A stretch of DNA of 64,000 bases from Artemisia argyi (taxonomy: Eukaryota; Streptophyta; Magnoliopsida; Asterales; Asteraceae). The position numbers were made by a program, and so were the translations under genes. The stretch is taken from assembly GCA_030686995.1 (NCBI GenBank), contig CM060707.1, positions 85,112,472 through 85,176,471 of the forward strand, given 5' to 3'. Below, piece by piece: positions 1 to 19,855 of this stretch. Each line of letters opens with the position of its first letter. The stretch's first letter is position 1. Under the pieces are notes generated by a model. That model had not been told where the DNA came from, did not search any database, and saw nothing but the letters and a program-made list of their open reading frames with translations.

Positions 1-1053
1 AGGTACTTGTGGCTTTTTACTCCCACAAAATACGTCACCAATATATAATAGATGTTCTGGTTAATTAGTGGTATTTAGGTTTGGATAATATTTAGTTTCT
101 TTATTTTCTTAAGAGAATCTTTGCTTTAGAAGTTGGGTACATATCAAGGAACATTAAAAATAAAAGCAAAAATCAAAAAATCAAAAGTCAAAAGTTGATT
201 ATGTATGTGGTTTTGGAGCTATCCGATAAGCTTCCATTGATGTTGAGAAAAAGTAAAGAAAGAAAAATATGAGAAAAGTATAAGAAAAGTGAAAAAATGA
301 AAAAAGTGAAAGTTGAAAGTTATGATGAATAAAAGTTTGAATGTAAATAAGTTGTTGGCGCGTGAGGTGCATGTGGATGATTCTGAATTGGACACATGAG
401 GTGCACGTGTAGTACTCCGCAACTTATCTATGTTATTGTATGTACCCAAATTCCTTGATGTGGACCGAATTTCTATTGCAGTGGTTCTTGAGAGAAAATG
501 AAAAACTACTTATCGTTTAAACTTGGTATCACTATCGGACTTAAAAATATTGAAACGAGAAAATATGAAGCAATTCATTTCTCAACAAAAGTAAAATATT
601 GAGATACAAAAACTTAGGACATGGGAGTAAGAGGTTTCAACAAGTAACTATTATGAGTAGTGTTAACATCTAACTTGTAGATAAGTTGTGATCTCGCTGT
701 ACGCTTAGTTTGGGAGCTTGTGAAAAATCAAGGATGACGATTTTTATCCGTATGGTCATTTCTCCATGAGAAGTGTTTCTACTCATTGACCCTAAAAATT
801 ATTGCAAAATAATGAAAGTTCAACAAACCGTCACAAGTATGAAGTATGAAAAGTCCAAAAATAGAAATGAAAGTAGAATAAAGAATAATTTTGGAAAACG
901 GGGCGTTTGCGGGAATAAATGATTTTATAATTTCTTTTGAACCTCCTTGCTACTTTACAAAGTTAGTAGGAAGAGTTACGAAATTATTTATCCTAAAAGC
1001 GTGAATTGATCACATTGCGTGAGGGCACGACAATACCTTAGTCCGGGGGATTT
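1..1053. other. Non-coding repeat-like DNA, probably retroelement interior
   Basis: No frame of useful length and no domain is visible on either strand. The stretch ends in CCGGGGGATTTT (about 1045-1056), which could be a polypurine tract ahead of the putative LTR that follows. It is most simply the 3' internal part of an LTR retrotransposon that started outside the window. This rests on context only. Confidence 0.35.
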
Positions 1054-4000
1054 TGGTGAGTGCTTATTCACTCACCTTTCTGAGCCTAAATAGGACCAAA
1101 TAATCCAAAAAGTAATTCATAAAGACAAAGAAAACATGTTTTTGTGATTGTGAATGTGTAGGTACGGATATTTCGTAAAATGATGAAAAACAAATAAAAT
1201 TCGGCAAAAACGAGCACGAGAGTAGAACGAGTCAGAAAGTCAAAGCTGGCAACCAAGTTGAGCTTAAAAAGTCAAAAGAGATCCCCCAGAGCTTGAAGAT
1301 TTGCAAGATTCATCCTTTTTGAGAAAGTTTGATCAAATGACAAGATTGGTCCCTGAAGTTTCAGTTATGACATATTCAGCCCCTCAGAGTTTTTATTTGG
1401 AGAAAAGTTAAACTCAACCCTTAAGTATTCAAAGTTGGCAAAATAAACCCTTGGAGATTAGTTTTGAATGAATGGCAGAATCAGTCCTTTTATTTCAGAA
1501 AATAACACAATTGGTCCTTGTTTATTCTTACTACACTTCTGAAAATACAAACAAGTCCAAGACCATAAGAATTATTAGTCCAAATCCAACAACTCAACAC
1601 AACAAGCCCAACTTCCCTTTATACCCGGCCCAGTCCACAACCCCATGGTCAAATTAATAGACACGGGTCAAAGTTAATCAAAGTCAAACCCCCATTTAAT
1701 ATTACCCTTTTACCCGTCCCCCAATTCACCCCTCAAACCCAGAAAATAATGTTACATAGAACCCTAATTACCCCATCCTTACAATTACAACAATTAAGGG
1801 TATTAATGTCTAATCATTGTGGTTCTATAAGTATTAGATGATGTCAGGACTTGTCAGAGAGAGTCAGAAGCACACAATGGACACATGGCAGCTCTCAATT
1901 GGTTTGGACGCGTCACAAACTTTGATCAAAGGGTGGATATCATGAGGGCAATGATTGAAGTTGATCTCACGGTTCTGAGGTGATGTAAACAAACACAAGC
2001 TCACACGGATTGACAGCTTGGCAATCCGTGACCCTAAATTCCTCCTCAGCTATAAATAGATGCTTGTGTTAGCTCATTAGAGTAGTAGTTGTAGTTCATA
2101 GCGAAGCTTTGTCAAAATAGTTTCAGAATGTATGTAGATTAGACTTTGTATTGAATTCTTATTAGATTTTAATAAAATTTCAAGTTTTCCTTTATTCCTA
2201 TTAGCTTATTGATTCATCATTTAGTTTAACAGCTTTTATATCTCTATTACTTAGCTTAATTTCAATTTCCGATTCAGTAAAACAACATCTCTTTTAATTT
2301 CAGTTTATAAAATTCAAAGAAAAACTCATAAAAAATAGAAAATATAAAAAAATATATAAAATATAGTTTTACTTTTGATTAAAACAACTTGCAATCAAGC
2401 TTGATTTCTAGTTATACATCTCATTTAAGCTCTCTAGCTTAAGTGAGATTTGTTGGATATCAATTCATTAGCAGCTTAATAAGAAACTTTGGTTTGGTCA
2501 ACAAAAGTCAACAACACTTTGATCCATTGATTCCTGTGGTGAATTGGATAAGCTGAGACAGATTTGGAAGGTCTCTGCCTATCTTAAAGATAGGCAAGCT
2601 CAGTGGTCTCCCTCTGTTTAGCTGAGGGAGATTAGTTTGGTAAATTTTTTGGAATTTAGAACTATTTCATTGAAAATGCTTTAATTCTAGTGTAGTTTTG
2701 TAATAGCTGTTTAGTTGATTGAGATTGCTGTTAGAGTGATAGTTATTTATGAGTTTGAGCTTGATTGATTTATTGTTCATTTGTTTGGATAAGATATGTG
2801 TTGCGTAGCTTGAATGATACATCTGTCATATTGGTGAACTGTGATTTGTAATCTCTGTTAGATCTAGTTGATAATTGTTGTTGAAATACTATTACTTAGT
2901 GATTTAGAACTGTAATTGATTGATTTGGTGGTGATTGGTGTATTATATAAAGGAGTTGTATTTAAAACAGGATTATTAAGGGTGTTTGGATCTGTCTGTT
3001 ACTGAGTGTTGTGGTTGTTATAAGGATGTTTCATAGTTACACCTAGTTTGCATTAGTTAAATAATAGACTAATAAAGTAAAATTCAGTAGAGTAGTTCAT
3101 TAAAAGTAAAAATTAGATTTCAAAAAGGTTAACTGTAGTGTTAAGATAAAACAGTTAGTATAATTGGTTTAGTAGATGCATAATAGATCATAGAAGCTTA
3201 ATTCAGAGTAATTCTAGTTTAATAACACAAATAGAGTTAGATTTAATCAGCTGAAATTGCTTAAAGTCAAATAGTGTAAATCTCATATAGTCAACTGTCT
3301 CATTGCTAATTGGTTCACAGGTTGCTCATATTGGATAATTTTAGAGTAGCATATGTTGTTTTCTGATAGGGATTTTTGGTTTAGATATTCTCAGAAGTAT
3401 TAAGAAGCTTTTGCCCCACAAACATTCAATCTCAGTGCTTAAATTGATAGCTAATTGTTGCCTGCTTGTTCAGCTTTTAGTACTAGTAACTGAATTGTGC
3501 AATAGGCCTGCTTATTGTTAATGAGCTTGTACTTGTGCTAATTTGAGTTTCCTGAGATCATTGGAGATTATTTTAGTGCTATATATGGTCTGCTATTGCT
3601 AGCTTATTCTGTTTGTGAATGTGCTTAATCATTGGCTTATTCATACTACTTATTGAGCTTTTCTTGAATCTGTGTGATATCTTTGATCATAATCTGAGTT
3701 TTCTGAGTTTCATTAAGCATAATTGTACATCATACATCTTTGTTAAAAGTTTCATTCAGTTTAAGACACAAAGTGCTTATAAATAAGCACTTGTGTTAAG
3801 CAATTTTGGCTTGAATAAGCACTTTTTCAGCTTATTTTTGTTTCAAAATTTTTCTCCAAATTTCTTTTATTATTTTTGATTTTTTGTTAATTTTTTAGAT
3901 TTTCTGAATTGATTTGATATTTTTCTTTGATTTTAATCATTTTTATATACTTTTTAATAAATAAAAATCAATAAAAAAAATCAGAAAAAGCCATAAAGAA

Positions 4001-4538
4001 TATAAAAATATTTTAGGAAATTATTTTATAATATTTTAGATTTTTCAGAAATTATTTTACATTTTCCCTTTTATTTTTCTATTTTCCTTTATTTTTAATT
4101 CATTTAAAAATACAAAAACAAAAATAAATCCATAGAAAATAAATAAAAAGTCAAAAAAATATTTTTCTTTGTCTGGAAATTCTTTTTATTAGTTTAAGAT
4201 TTTTAGAAAATTGTTTCACATTTGTAGGATCATTTTTCGTTAAAAGTTACGTTTTAATTCGTACGTTACGTTTAAATTTTCGCGATTGATTTTCCGTTTT
4301 TAGATTTTAATTATTAGTGCTAGCTTGTACAATTTGCATAATTCGTGATTGTTTTTCATTATTTGAATTACTTGACATCAAATTTCACATTTACCACTTT
4401 TCACTACACAGTTTTCACGAATCAATATTCTTTGATTCCATTCACACCTTCGTACGGATACGACTCGGGTGATCTGTATTTCTTGCGGATCTCCTCGATA
4501 CTATACTACTTATATAAATAATTGATTTTGACACAATC
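1054..4538 (+). repeat. Putative long LTR of a Gypsy-like element
   Basis: The block starts TGGTGAGTG after a purine-rich tract and ends ACACAATCA, so it has TG..CA termini. It contains a clear TATA box at 2050-2059 followed at about 2169 by AATAAAA, the promoter and poly(A) layout of an LTR. No protein frame is present. Long AT-rich stretches lie at 3840-4200. At 4539 the sequence switches abruptly to a fragment of another LTR family, which supports a boundary there. The partner LTR is not in the window, so family and limits are inferred. Confidence 0.4.
2050..2059 (+). promoter_or_regulatory. TATA box in the putative Gypsy-like LTR
   Basis: CTATAAATAG sits about 110 bases upstream of an AATAAAA signal with no open frame between. 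This is the usual arrangement of promoter and R-region end in a plant LTR. Confidence 0.5.
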
Positions 4539-5066
4539 ATAAAGCATATCCCATACGGGAAAGGATGCGTTTACGCAAATGGAACTTTGACTTAGTTTGA
4601 CTAATAAGGGAGTAAACCCGTTACATGGTTAGAGAAGACGTAAGCACGGGTTATGGCCATATGCATAATTTTACTTGATGTTACGTGAAGTATATAAGCT
4701 CCCTTTGTTTAGAAAAGCCTTGGCTAGAGGCATTTGTCAAAATATTTGAGTTGGCATTTTGCCGAAAACGGGTATTTGAAAACTTGGATCTCTCTAATTC
4801 TAAAATTTGTTTCGAGTGTTCTCAATGAAACACATAACATATTCATACATGTATTGAAAGATCCACATTTTTCGGGTAAGGTGAATACCGACTTTCAAAA
4901 TTCGTCTCGAACCCTACAAAATGCTGGCGCATCGGAGCGCTGGCAGCGCGCCAGGAGTAGATATGGAGACGGGAGAATTTTGGCTAACGTTTATTATTTT
5001 ATGTGTTTCAAATGTTTATTTGTCATCATTAAAAAATAAGGAAACTTAGTCAATGTTGCCCCAACA
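4539..5066 (-). repeat. Terminal LTR fragment, same family as the solo LTR at 30924
   Basis: Read on the minus strand from 5066 (TGTTGGGGCAACATTGAC), this block matches the start of the solo LTR at 30924-31300 base for base over long runs. Shared segments include the GC-rich palindromic segment near 4925-4955 and the stretch containing GGGAGCTTATATACTTCACG. The solo copy lacks about 200 bases present here. Homology stops at 4538, where another repeat abuts. Confidence 0.75.
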
Positions 5067-5285
5067 ATAAATATAACTCTTAGAGGCTTAGGTGTGATAA
5101 CCCATAACGCGACGTTATGCCGATGTGGTTGTTGCGTTACCGGCATTACCACACCGAAACACGGATCCAACGCCGTTGGTGCTGGCGTTGATACACCAAC
5201 GTACGTTGGTTTGTTTTGTTTCTAAAAAGTATAGCCATTAGCTTATGCCAACGGTTGAAAACTAATTTATTTATTTTTTTAATCA

Positions 5286-5582
5286 CACTCTATATATATT
5301 ATACCTCATTTAACCAATTTTCACACAACTATCTATCAAAATACACATTATTATAAACTATGGATCCGAATCCGAAGAATGAAATATTAACTTTTCCGAT
5401 GTCGATGACGAAACCGACATTTTCTTCATGACGCAAGCGTATCAGTATATGCAAACACTGTAACAACAACAAGCTCAAACTTTTGTCATATGCCTTACCC
5501 GTAATCCGATTTATCGGGAACGTGATGTTACTATAGAACGTTTGCTGAACAACTATTTTGGTGTTGCATGCAACAAAGCTTA
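5286..5582 (+). pseudogene. Decayed N-terminus of a PIF/Harbinger-like transposase
   Basis: A TATA-like stretch (about 5287-5298) and leader precede ATG at about 5360. A frame offset from that ATG reads SDVDDETDIFFMTQAYQYMQ, a stop, then NPIYRERDVTIERLLNNYF. The last part resembles the R..E....RL.NDYF signature near the start of plant Harbinger transposases (family knowledge). At least one frameshift and two stops are visible, and no DDE catalytic region follows. The frame continues for a short way after the MITE at 5591-5912. It could be chance similarity, so confidence is moderate. Confidence 0.4.
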
Positions 5583-5590
5583 AGATTATA

Positions 5591-5912
5591 CAGTGTTGCA
5601 AAAATGGGCCTAGGCGGCCGATTAATCGCTAGGCGGGGATTAACCGTCCCGATTATCACTAATCGGCTTTATTAATCGGTTTGGTAAAAAATCGATCAAC
5701 ATGCCAATTAATCGGATAAAAGTCGGCCAAATCGGGCATAAATCGGCCAAATCAGGAAAAAATCTGTTAGATCGGCCAAATCGGACATATAATTTCAAAA
5801 TTTTACATATAAAAAATCCAACCCAATTAATCCTCAAATAATCCCCGCCTAACCGATTAATCGGGCGGTACCCCGGCCGCCCAGTTACCGCCTAATGATT
5901 TTTGCAACCTTG
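5591..5912. mobile_element. hAT-type MITE, 322 bp, with 8-bp target duplication
   Basis: The ends are CAGTGTTGCAAAAAT and, inverted, CAAGGTTGCAAAAAT. The direct repeat AGATTATA lies at 5583-5590 and 5913-5920, an exact 8-bp target-site duplication as made by hAT transposases. Sub-terminal regions rich in GGCGG and ATTAATCGG are also inverted repeats. There is no coding capacity, so it is a non-autonomous element. Confidence 0.85.
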
Positions 5913-5920
5913 AGATTATA

Positions 5921-6659
5921 CCAAACACCCTCGCACTTCTCAGGAATTGCTTGCAAGATCTCAACATACTCAAGAAGCGCTAAGGGTGCTAGATATAATC
6001 CTAAGGGAAAACGTAACAAAACTCAAGATCATACCGAGGACATTTACACTCCCTAATAAACAACTTCATTCGCATTAAGTCGATCAACAAAACTTTTTCA
6101 GTTACTGAGAACTTCTACTTTGCGATACCAAGTTATGAAACAAACTGAATCTGGGCTCGGATATCTTATTGGCTGCAAAACACTGTTGCATTTTTGCCAT
6201 GCCACAATTACTACTTATAAACACACCCAAGTAAATGCTATCCAAATAGGATCCACAATCAAAAATCTAGTACCATTGCTCAAATATCAAATCGGTCTTG
6301 CAAAATGCGGTTGCATTTTATGTCATACGGTTTTTCCCACGCCAAAACTAAAGTTGGATGCAAAATACAGTTGAATTTTATGCCTTCCGATTTTTGTGAA
6401 ACTAAAATAGCCATAAATCATGCAAAATGACAACATGCAAGTCAAAATATAACCAAATATTCTACTGATTACCCCAACCAAATCCTTTAGAATAATGTCT
6501 ATCTAAAATGCAAAATCAAGAGAACAAAACTTAATAACTTTGATTCAAAATAAAATGCTCGAATATAGAACAAAAACCCTAACACATTGATTAACACTAT
6601 TAGCTAACTCTAAAGACATATCAAGCATGATTAAGCGTTCAACTCATCATCCCGACCAG

Positions 6660-6710
<51 letters not shown>

Positions 6711-7049
6711 AAATTTACATGCACCCTTTGTGTGTGTATGATTTTTGAATAAAAAACAAAATCAAACAAATTAAAATCGGTTGCGTATAAAAACATCTAG
6801 AACAAATAATGAAAAACAGGAGTACAACATGCAGCGAACCCTGCAATTAGGTGACAAATAAGTGAAAAACCCACTAACCATATTTTAATCCTTCTAAGCC
6901 GACAACTCGACTCAACTCGATGTGTCAACAGTGTTGACTCGAACCGCGGCAACCAAGTCGTCCCACTCTCTCGACCAGGGCTTGGGAGCAGTAAAAAAAA
7001 GGTCCTTGTCCATTTTGGGAAGGTGAAAAACATCAAAAGGGTAAAAGAT
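5921..7049. other. Intergenic DNA upstream of the CIP111-like gene
   Basis: No supported gene. A 45-base T homopolymer lies at 6662-6706. Short frames near 6120 and 6797-7170 have no recognisable composition or domain. The last 250 bases are the likely promoter and 5' UTR region of the downstream gene. Confidence 0.6.
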
Positions 7050-7119
7050 GGGGTGAATACGTATATACGAAAACATCCGATTCTGGGGTGAATACGTATA
7101 TACGAAAACATCCGATTCT
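7050..7119. repeat. 35-bp tandem duplication in the CIP111-like 5' region
   Basis: Two adjacent copies of a 35-base unit, each containing the 10-base palindrome CGTATATACG, lie about 120-190 bases upstream of the start codon. They probably fall in the promoter or 5' UTR. Confidence 0.8.
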
Positions 7120-7240
7120 GGGTTTAACAGAAAAACCCTAAACCCTCCCTTCTTGTTCTTCTTCTTCAATCTCCAACCCCCTTCTTCGCCTTATACCCCA
7201 CTTAATAACTAGGTGAAAAAGCCCTTTAATCAAAGGAAAA

Positions 7241-15667
<8,427 letters not shown>

Positions 15668-16365
15668 ATGGATTCCATATCTGACCAAGAGACATTGGTA
15701 ATTTGGTCTTCAGCTTTGCCTATGAATGGAACCAGACTTTCTGCCCTAAGATTGGCTACAAGCGACAATGCCGTATACATGATTAATTTTGTCTCCCAGA
15801 CAAAGGATAAGTTGGGATATGTGAGTTATGGTGTAAATGATCATCGGATCATATCATAACCTCATGCAAAAATATACTGGGATCAGCATTTTGATTAAAG
15901 AGAGCTTGAGATCAGCTGTTTCTTGCTGGTATCCGTGTGTACAAAGGCCTAAACATGATGTACTTTTTTTTTATATAATTTTATTTTTCTTTTTATTTCA
16001 TTTAAATTGAACCAAAATTTTAAGTTGCAAGTTCAAACATGTTGCTCAATATTACAGCTAATTATGATTCTTTTTGTTCTTAAACAAGAAACCAACAATT
16101 ATTATAGTAACAATATAAAATTGAAAGATAAAAAAATATTATTGGCAAATCATGTCAAAAGTTCAACTATATATCTTTAAGGTTAAGAAGTTGATGTACC
16201 AAATGGTTGAACCTTGATACTATATACCAACACGTCAACAATACCTGATCTCACCGGAGTGAGGTATAAAAGATGTAAGATTTAGACAGGCATACTTCTA
16301 CCCGAAGTAAAAAGACTGCTTCCTTTGATACTATATATGAATTTAGGAAATTCATGTGATACTAA
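15668..16365. other. 3' flank of the CIP111-like gene
   Basis: The first few hundred bases are presumably 3' UTR. A short frame at 15668-15859 has no family match that I recognise and is probably untranslated. AT-rich DNA follows up to the Helitron end at 16366. Confidence 0.5.
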
Positions 16366-16400
16366 CTAGTTATAATGCCCGCGCACGCGCGGGTTTTTTT
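16366..16400 (-). mobile_element. 3' end of a Helitron
   Basis: Read on the minus strand, a GC-rich hairpin (CCCGCGCGTGCGCGGG) is followed after a few bases by CTAG and then T. This is the canonical 3' terminus of plant Helitrons (hairpin, CTRR end, insertion before T). The element body would run rightward from here into AT-rich DNA. I could not place its 5' TC end and no RepHel protein is visible, so it is non-autonomous or truncated. Confidence 0.65.
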
Positions 16401-16862
16401 TAAAATTTTTTGAACCATATATTTTTATTTATTAAACAACAAATAATTTAATCTTTTTTTTGTTTGATTTATAATGTTTAATTATAATTTTTTATTATTA
16501 AATATAATTATTTAAAAATTTTAATCTAATTATTAATTGCATCTTATCTATATTTTTTGTATTTATCTTTTACTTGTGTTATGGATAAATATAAAATGTT
16601 ACTTAATAAGAAAATATTTTTTTTTAAATAAAATTATTACTAAATAAGGTATGAATGCATTTTTTTGAAATGTAAAATTCCCAATAAGGGTTTTATTGTA
16701 TTATATAAAAGATATGTTTTTCCAAATATGTCCTAAAACTTGTAACGTTGTAGTTATTTAATTAGTTACATTAAAAATAATGTTCAATCAATGTTTTTAA
16801 CAAGTGTTATCATGACACAAAGTTAGAAAACTTTTTATTATTTGATTTTGATCCCCAAGTGT

Positions 16863-16922
16863 ACGATAATCATATTTTTTTTTTTTTTTTTTTTTTTTTT
16901 TGAACAGAGACGATAATCATAT
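16863..16922 (-). mobile_element. Minimal retroposon: poly(A) tail plus 8 bases with 13-bp target duplication
   Basis: ACGATAATCATAT occurs at 16863-16875 and again at 16910-16922. Between the copies lies only a T homopolymer (about 26) and GAACAGAG. Read on the minus strand this is CTCTGTTC plus poly(A), flanked by a perfect 13-bp duplication: the signature of an extremely 5'-truncated LINE or SINE insertion. Confidence 0.75.
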
Positions 16923-17978
16923 GAAGAAGCACAATCAATCACCTAAACATGGTTTAAAGTTTATACGACTACATATATTTTTAAACTACCAATACATATA
17001 TTTAATTGTCACCATGTTTTTGTATAATTAAATATGATAATTTGATTAGAATAAAAATTAAAAAAGATTTATGGGTAGAGTTGTACGAGGGATATGTGGG
17101 GCATCCACTTATTGATAGTGGAATAAACACTGAAAGCATTGTCCCCTAGTTCAAGACTATATGAACCAAGTTTAGAGCAATCATAAACTTGTTTAATAAA
17201 AGTCTTAGATCTAACAAAACCCATGTGGGAGATTCTTTAAACTTTATGTGTCTTTAGATGAACTCCATGATACTTTTTGAGTTTCAAAAGTCAAGCCCGT
17301 GCTTGTCCATTGTTCTTTAGACTATCGCGACCCAAGTTTTTTTTTAAGTCACCTCTATCATTTTAATGTCACTTCAACTTCTCTCTTTAAAACCAAACAC
17401 ATGTTCCTAAAGCCTATAATAAGACAATTCCAGTCACAGCCACAAACATACCTCACAAAAATTAATTTATAAAACACTCGCACACACAAACCATACAACC
17501 AAGTAAGGTCACATGACCGATCAAATTGAGCAAAAAGTCTAGGGGCCGCGTTCCTAGGGGAGTCACGTGGGGGGGGGGGGGGGGACACGTCTCGTATGAC
17601 TAGACTGACCAAAGGTTGGATCGTCATTACGAGTAGTCTTATGATCACTTGCAACCTATACATATGACATATGGTACATTGGCAATTCTCCTACCTTTTT
17701 TTTTTTCATCACTCGATCTCATTATACATGTTAGATACGGAAGTTATGATGTTATAGAACGTTTCATTTTTGTAAAGTCTAAAAAGTAAGAACGATGACT
17801 CGTGTCATCAATGAACAAAACAAATAAATCTTTTCGAAATATCTGAAACTTTTTCATAACAAATGAGAGACGGAATAATTTAGAATTTATGAATAAAGCA
17901 ATTGTTTCTTTTATTGATCAACAACAATACGCCAAGTTTGTTAAGTATTTTTTTTCTTCAACCATAATTTTCTTTAAA

Positions 17979-18025
<47 letters not shown>

Positions 18026-18777
18026 CTTAAAGCACCTATTCTCTTGAATTAAAATATATTATCTTAAAGCACATCTTCAAACACACCTTAAAAACATCTC
18101 TTAAAAAATTTAAGATGAGCAAAGAAAATGTCCCCACAAAATGACCTAACTTTGTTTTTGTTTTTCTTGTAATCTCATTCATTTTGATCCTCTAACAGGG
18201 CCATAGTAGTTGTTGACGTTATGAATATTTTTAATAAAATGTATTACAAAAAAAAAAAAGAAAAAAAAAAAAAGATTTATATACATAGGAAATTTGTTTC
18301 TAGCAAAATGATAAGGAGTTAAGGACTACTATATTCATTTTTGAAGGCTACTCTTTTAATTACTTATTACTTAACAACATTCGACTATATAAACTCTAGA
18401 GTACACGATGATGGACGACGTTGGAGGCCTGTTATGGTACTCGTTTGGCACCTATGGCGCATTGGCGCTGTCATAGTAAACCGGTGCGGGCTCTAGCTAT
18501 AGGCACTCTCACCATCCTCATAAACGGTGGTTATCTAATTTTTTCTTTTCTTCTTTTCGTTTTTTGTGTGTATTGTGAGTGTATTTATATATTGTATTTG
18601 TGTATTGTGTATTGTGTATGTTGTACATTACGTGTATGTGCATGTGGGTTAAGTGTGTGCGCGTGCGGGCAAGATGGAGAAGAAGTAAAAAGGCTTTTAA
18701 CTTTACTTATTAATATTGTAAATATAAGTATTATGCTTTTGGTCCGTAATGTATAATTAACATTGCAAATAATACTA
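16923..18777. other. AT-rich intergenic DNA
   Basis: No supported gene. It contains a G homopolymer (about 17571-17584) and T homopolymers at about 17694 and 17981-18020. It may include part of the Helitron that ends at 16366. The frames at 17358-17663 and 18421-18756 are low-complexity or lack family features. Confidence 0.5.
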
Positions 18778-19029
18778 TCTCCGTCCCATAATAATTGTTC
18801 ACTTTAACTTTTTTTAATTTTTTTTTATTCAACTTTGACCATAAATATTTTTATTTGTGTAATATAATACTTGATAAAAATTATATGAATAGATTGAGTT
18901 TTAAATGCATTTTTATTTGGTATAATTTTATCAAGTATTATATAACACAAATAAAAATATTAATAGTCAAAGTTGAATAAGAAAGACTCAAAAAAGTCAA
19001 AGTGGACAATTATTATAGGACGTAAGGAG
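18778..19029. mobile_element. Stowaway-type (Tc1/mariner) MITE, 252 bp
   Basis: The element is one long hairpin. The left end TCTCCGTCCCATAATAATTG pairs with the right end read inverted (CTCCTTACGTCCTATAATAA), and the arms remain complementary nearly to the centre. TA dinucleotides at 18776-18777 and 19030-19031 are the target duplication. CTCC.TCCGTCC is the usual Stowaway terminus. Confidence 0.85.
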
Positions 19030-19211
19030 TAATAAATCTTTAGTAATTATGTATATTTATTTTTTATATTATGTAATTTTATTTTAGTTTAATGAAATGT
19101 GTCAAGTTTTAAAGAAAATGAAAATAGAAAATAAAAGTGGGATCCATTGACACCTATAACATGTTTTTGCCGCGGAAGATATTTTCCAGGATTTGTGTTA
19201 TAAGTTTGTTA

Positions 19212-19402
19212 TTCCCTCTGTCTCAAAATTATTGTCATGAGATATAAATCACATAGTTTAATAAGAGTGGGCTATTTTAATATTCAACCACTTAAACAGA
19301 ATATTATCCTACTAAATTCTCTAGTTTACTTAAAAAGGAAAGTGGATAATTATTTTGATACATCCTAAAAAGGAAATATGAACAATTATTTTGAGGAAGG
19401 AG
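19212..19402. mobile_element. Second Stowaway-type MITE, 191 bp
   Basis: The left end TTCCCTCTGTCTCAAAATTA and the inverted right end ACTCCTTCCTCAAAATAATT form the terminal repeats, flanked by TA at 19210-19211 and 19403-19404. The interior is AT-rich and non-coding. Confidence 0.75.
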
Positions 19403-19499
19403 TATAAGGTAAAAGCTGACGTGGCTACGCTTATAATTAACACTAGTTTAAACGCAAGAGGACCTAACTCCAACTTATGCTGGTTTAAGAATTGTTTTA

Positions 19500-19685
19500 G
19501 ACAAAATTTCACCGTTAGTCCCTAAAGTTGTCGAGTTTTGCGCGGATCGTCCTTAAACTATTTTTTTTGGCATTTTCGTCCCTGAACTCCTCATTTTTGG
19601 CGTGGTTGGTCCCTGGAACATACTTTTGGCTGACGGACGTTGATTTGCACCGTTAGTTGACTAGTCACTTTGGTTTTTGGTCATT
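19500..19685 (+). repeat. Left terminal inverted repeat of the Mutator-like element
   Basis: This matches the inverted complement of 30355-30541 with few differences, through GGCTGACGGACGTTGATTTG and on to GGTTTTTGGTCATTTCA. A TATA-like ATATAAAA follows at about 19717, before gene A. Confidence 0.9.
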
Positions 19686-19855
19686 TCACATTTTTTCAAT
19701 GGCCGTAACCAAGGCTTGGTCCCTGAATATAAAACGGCTATTACAAGCGTATTGTTTCACTTGTTACTGTACAAACCCGATCATCTTCCTCCTCTTACTT
19801 CGCAACCCTATCATTGTCACACACAAACAATCTCATACACTGCCTGATTCTTGCA

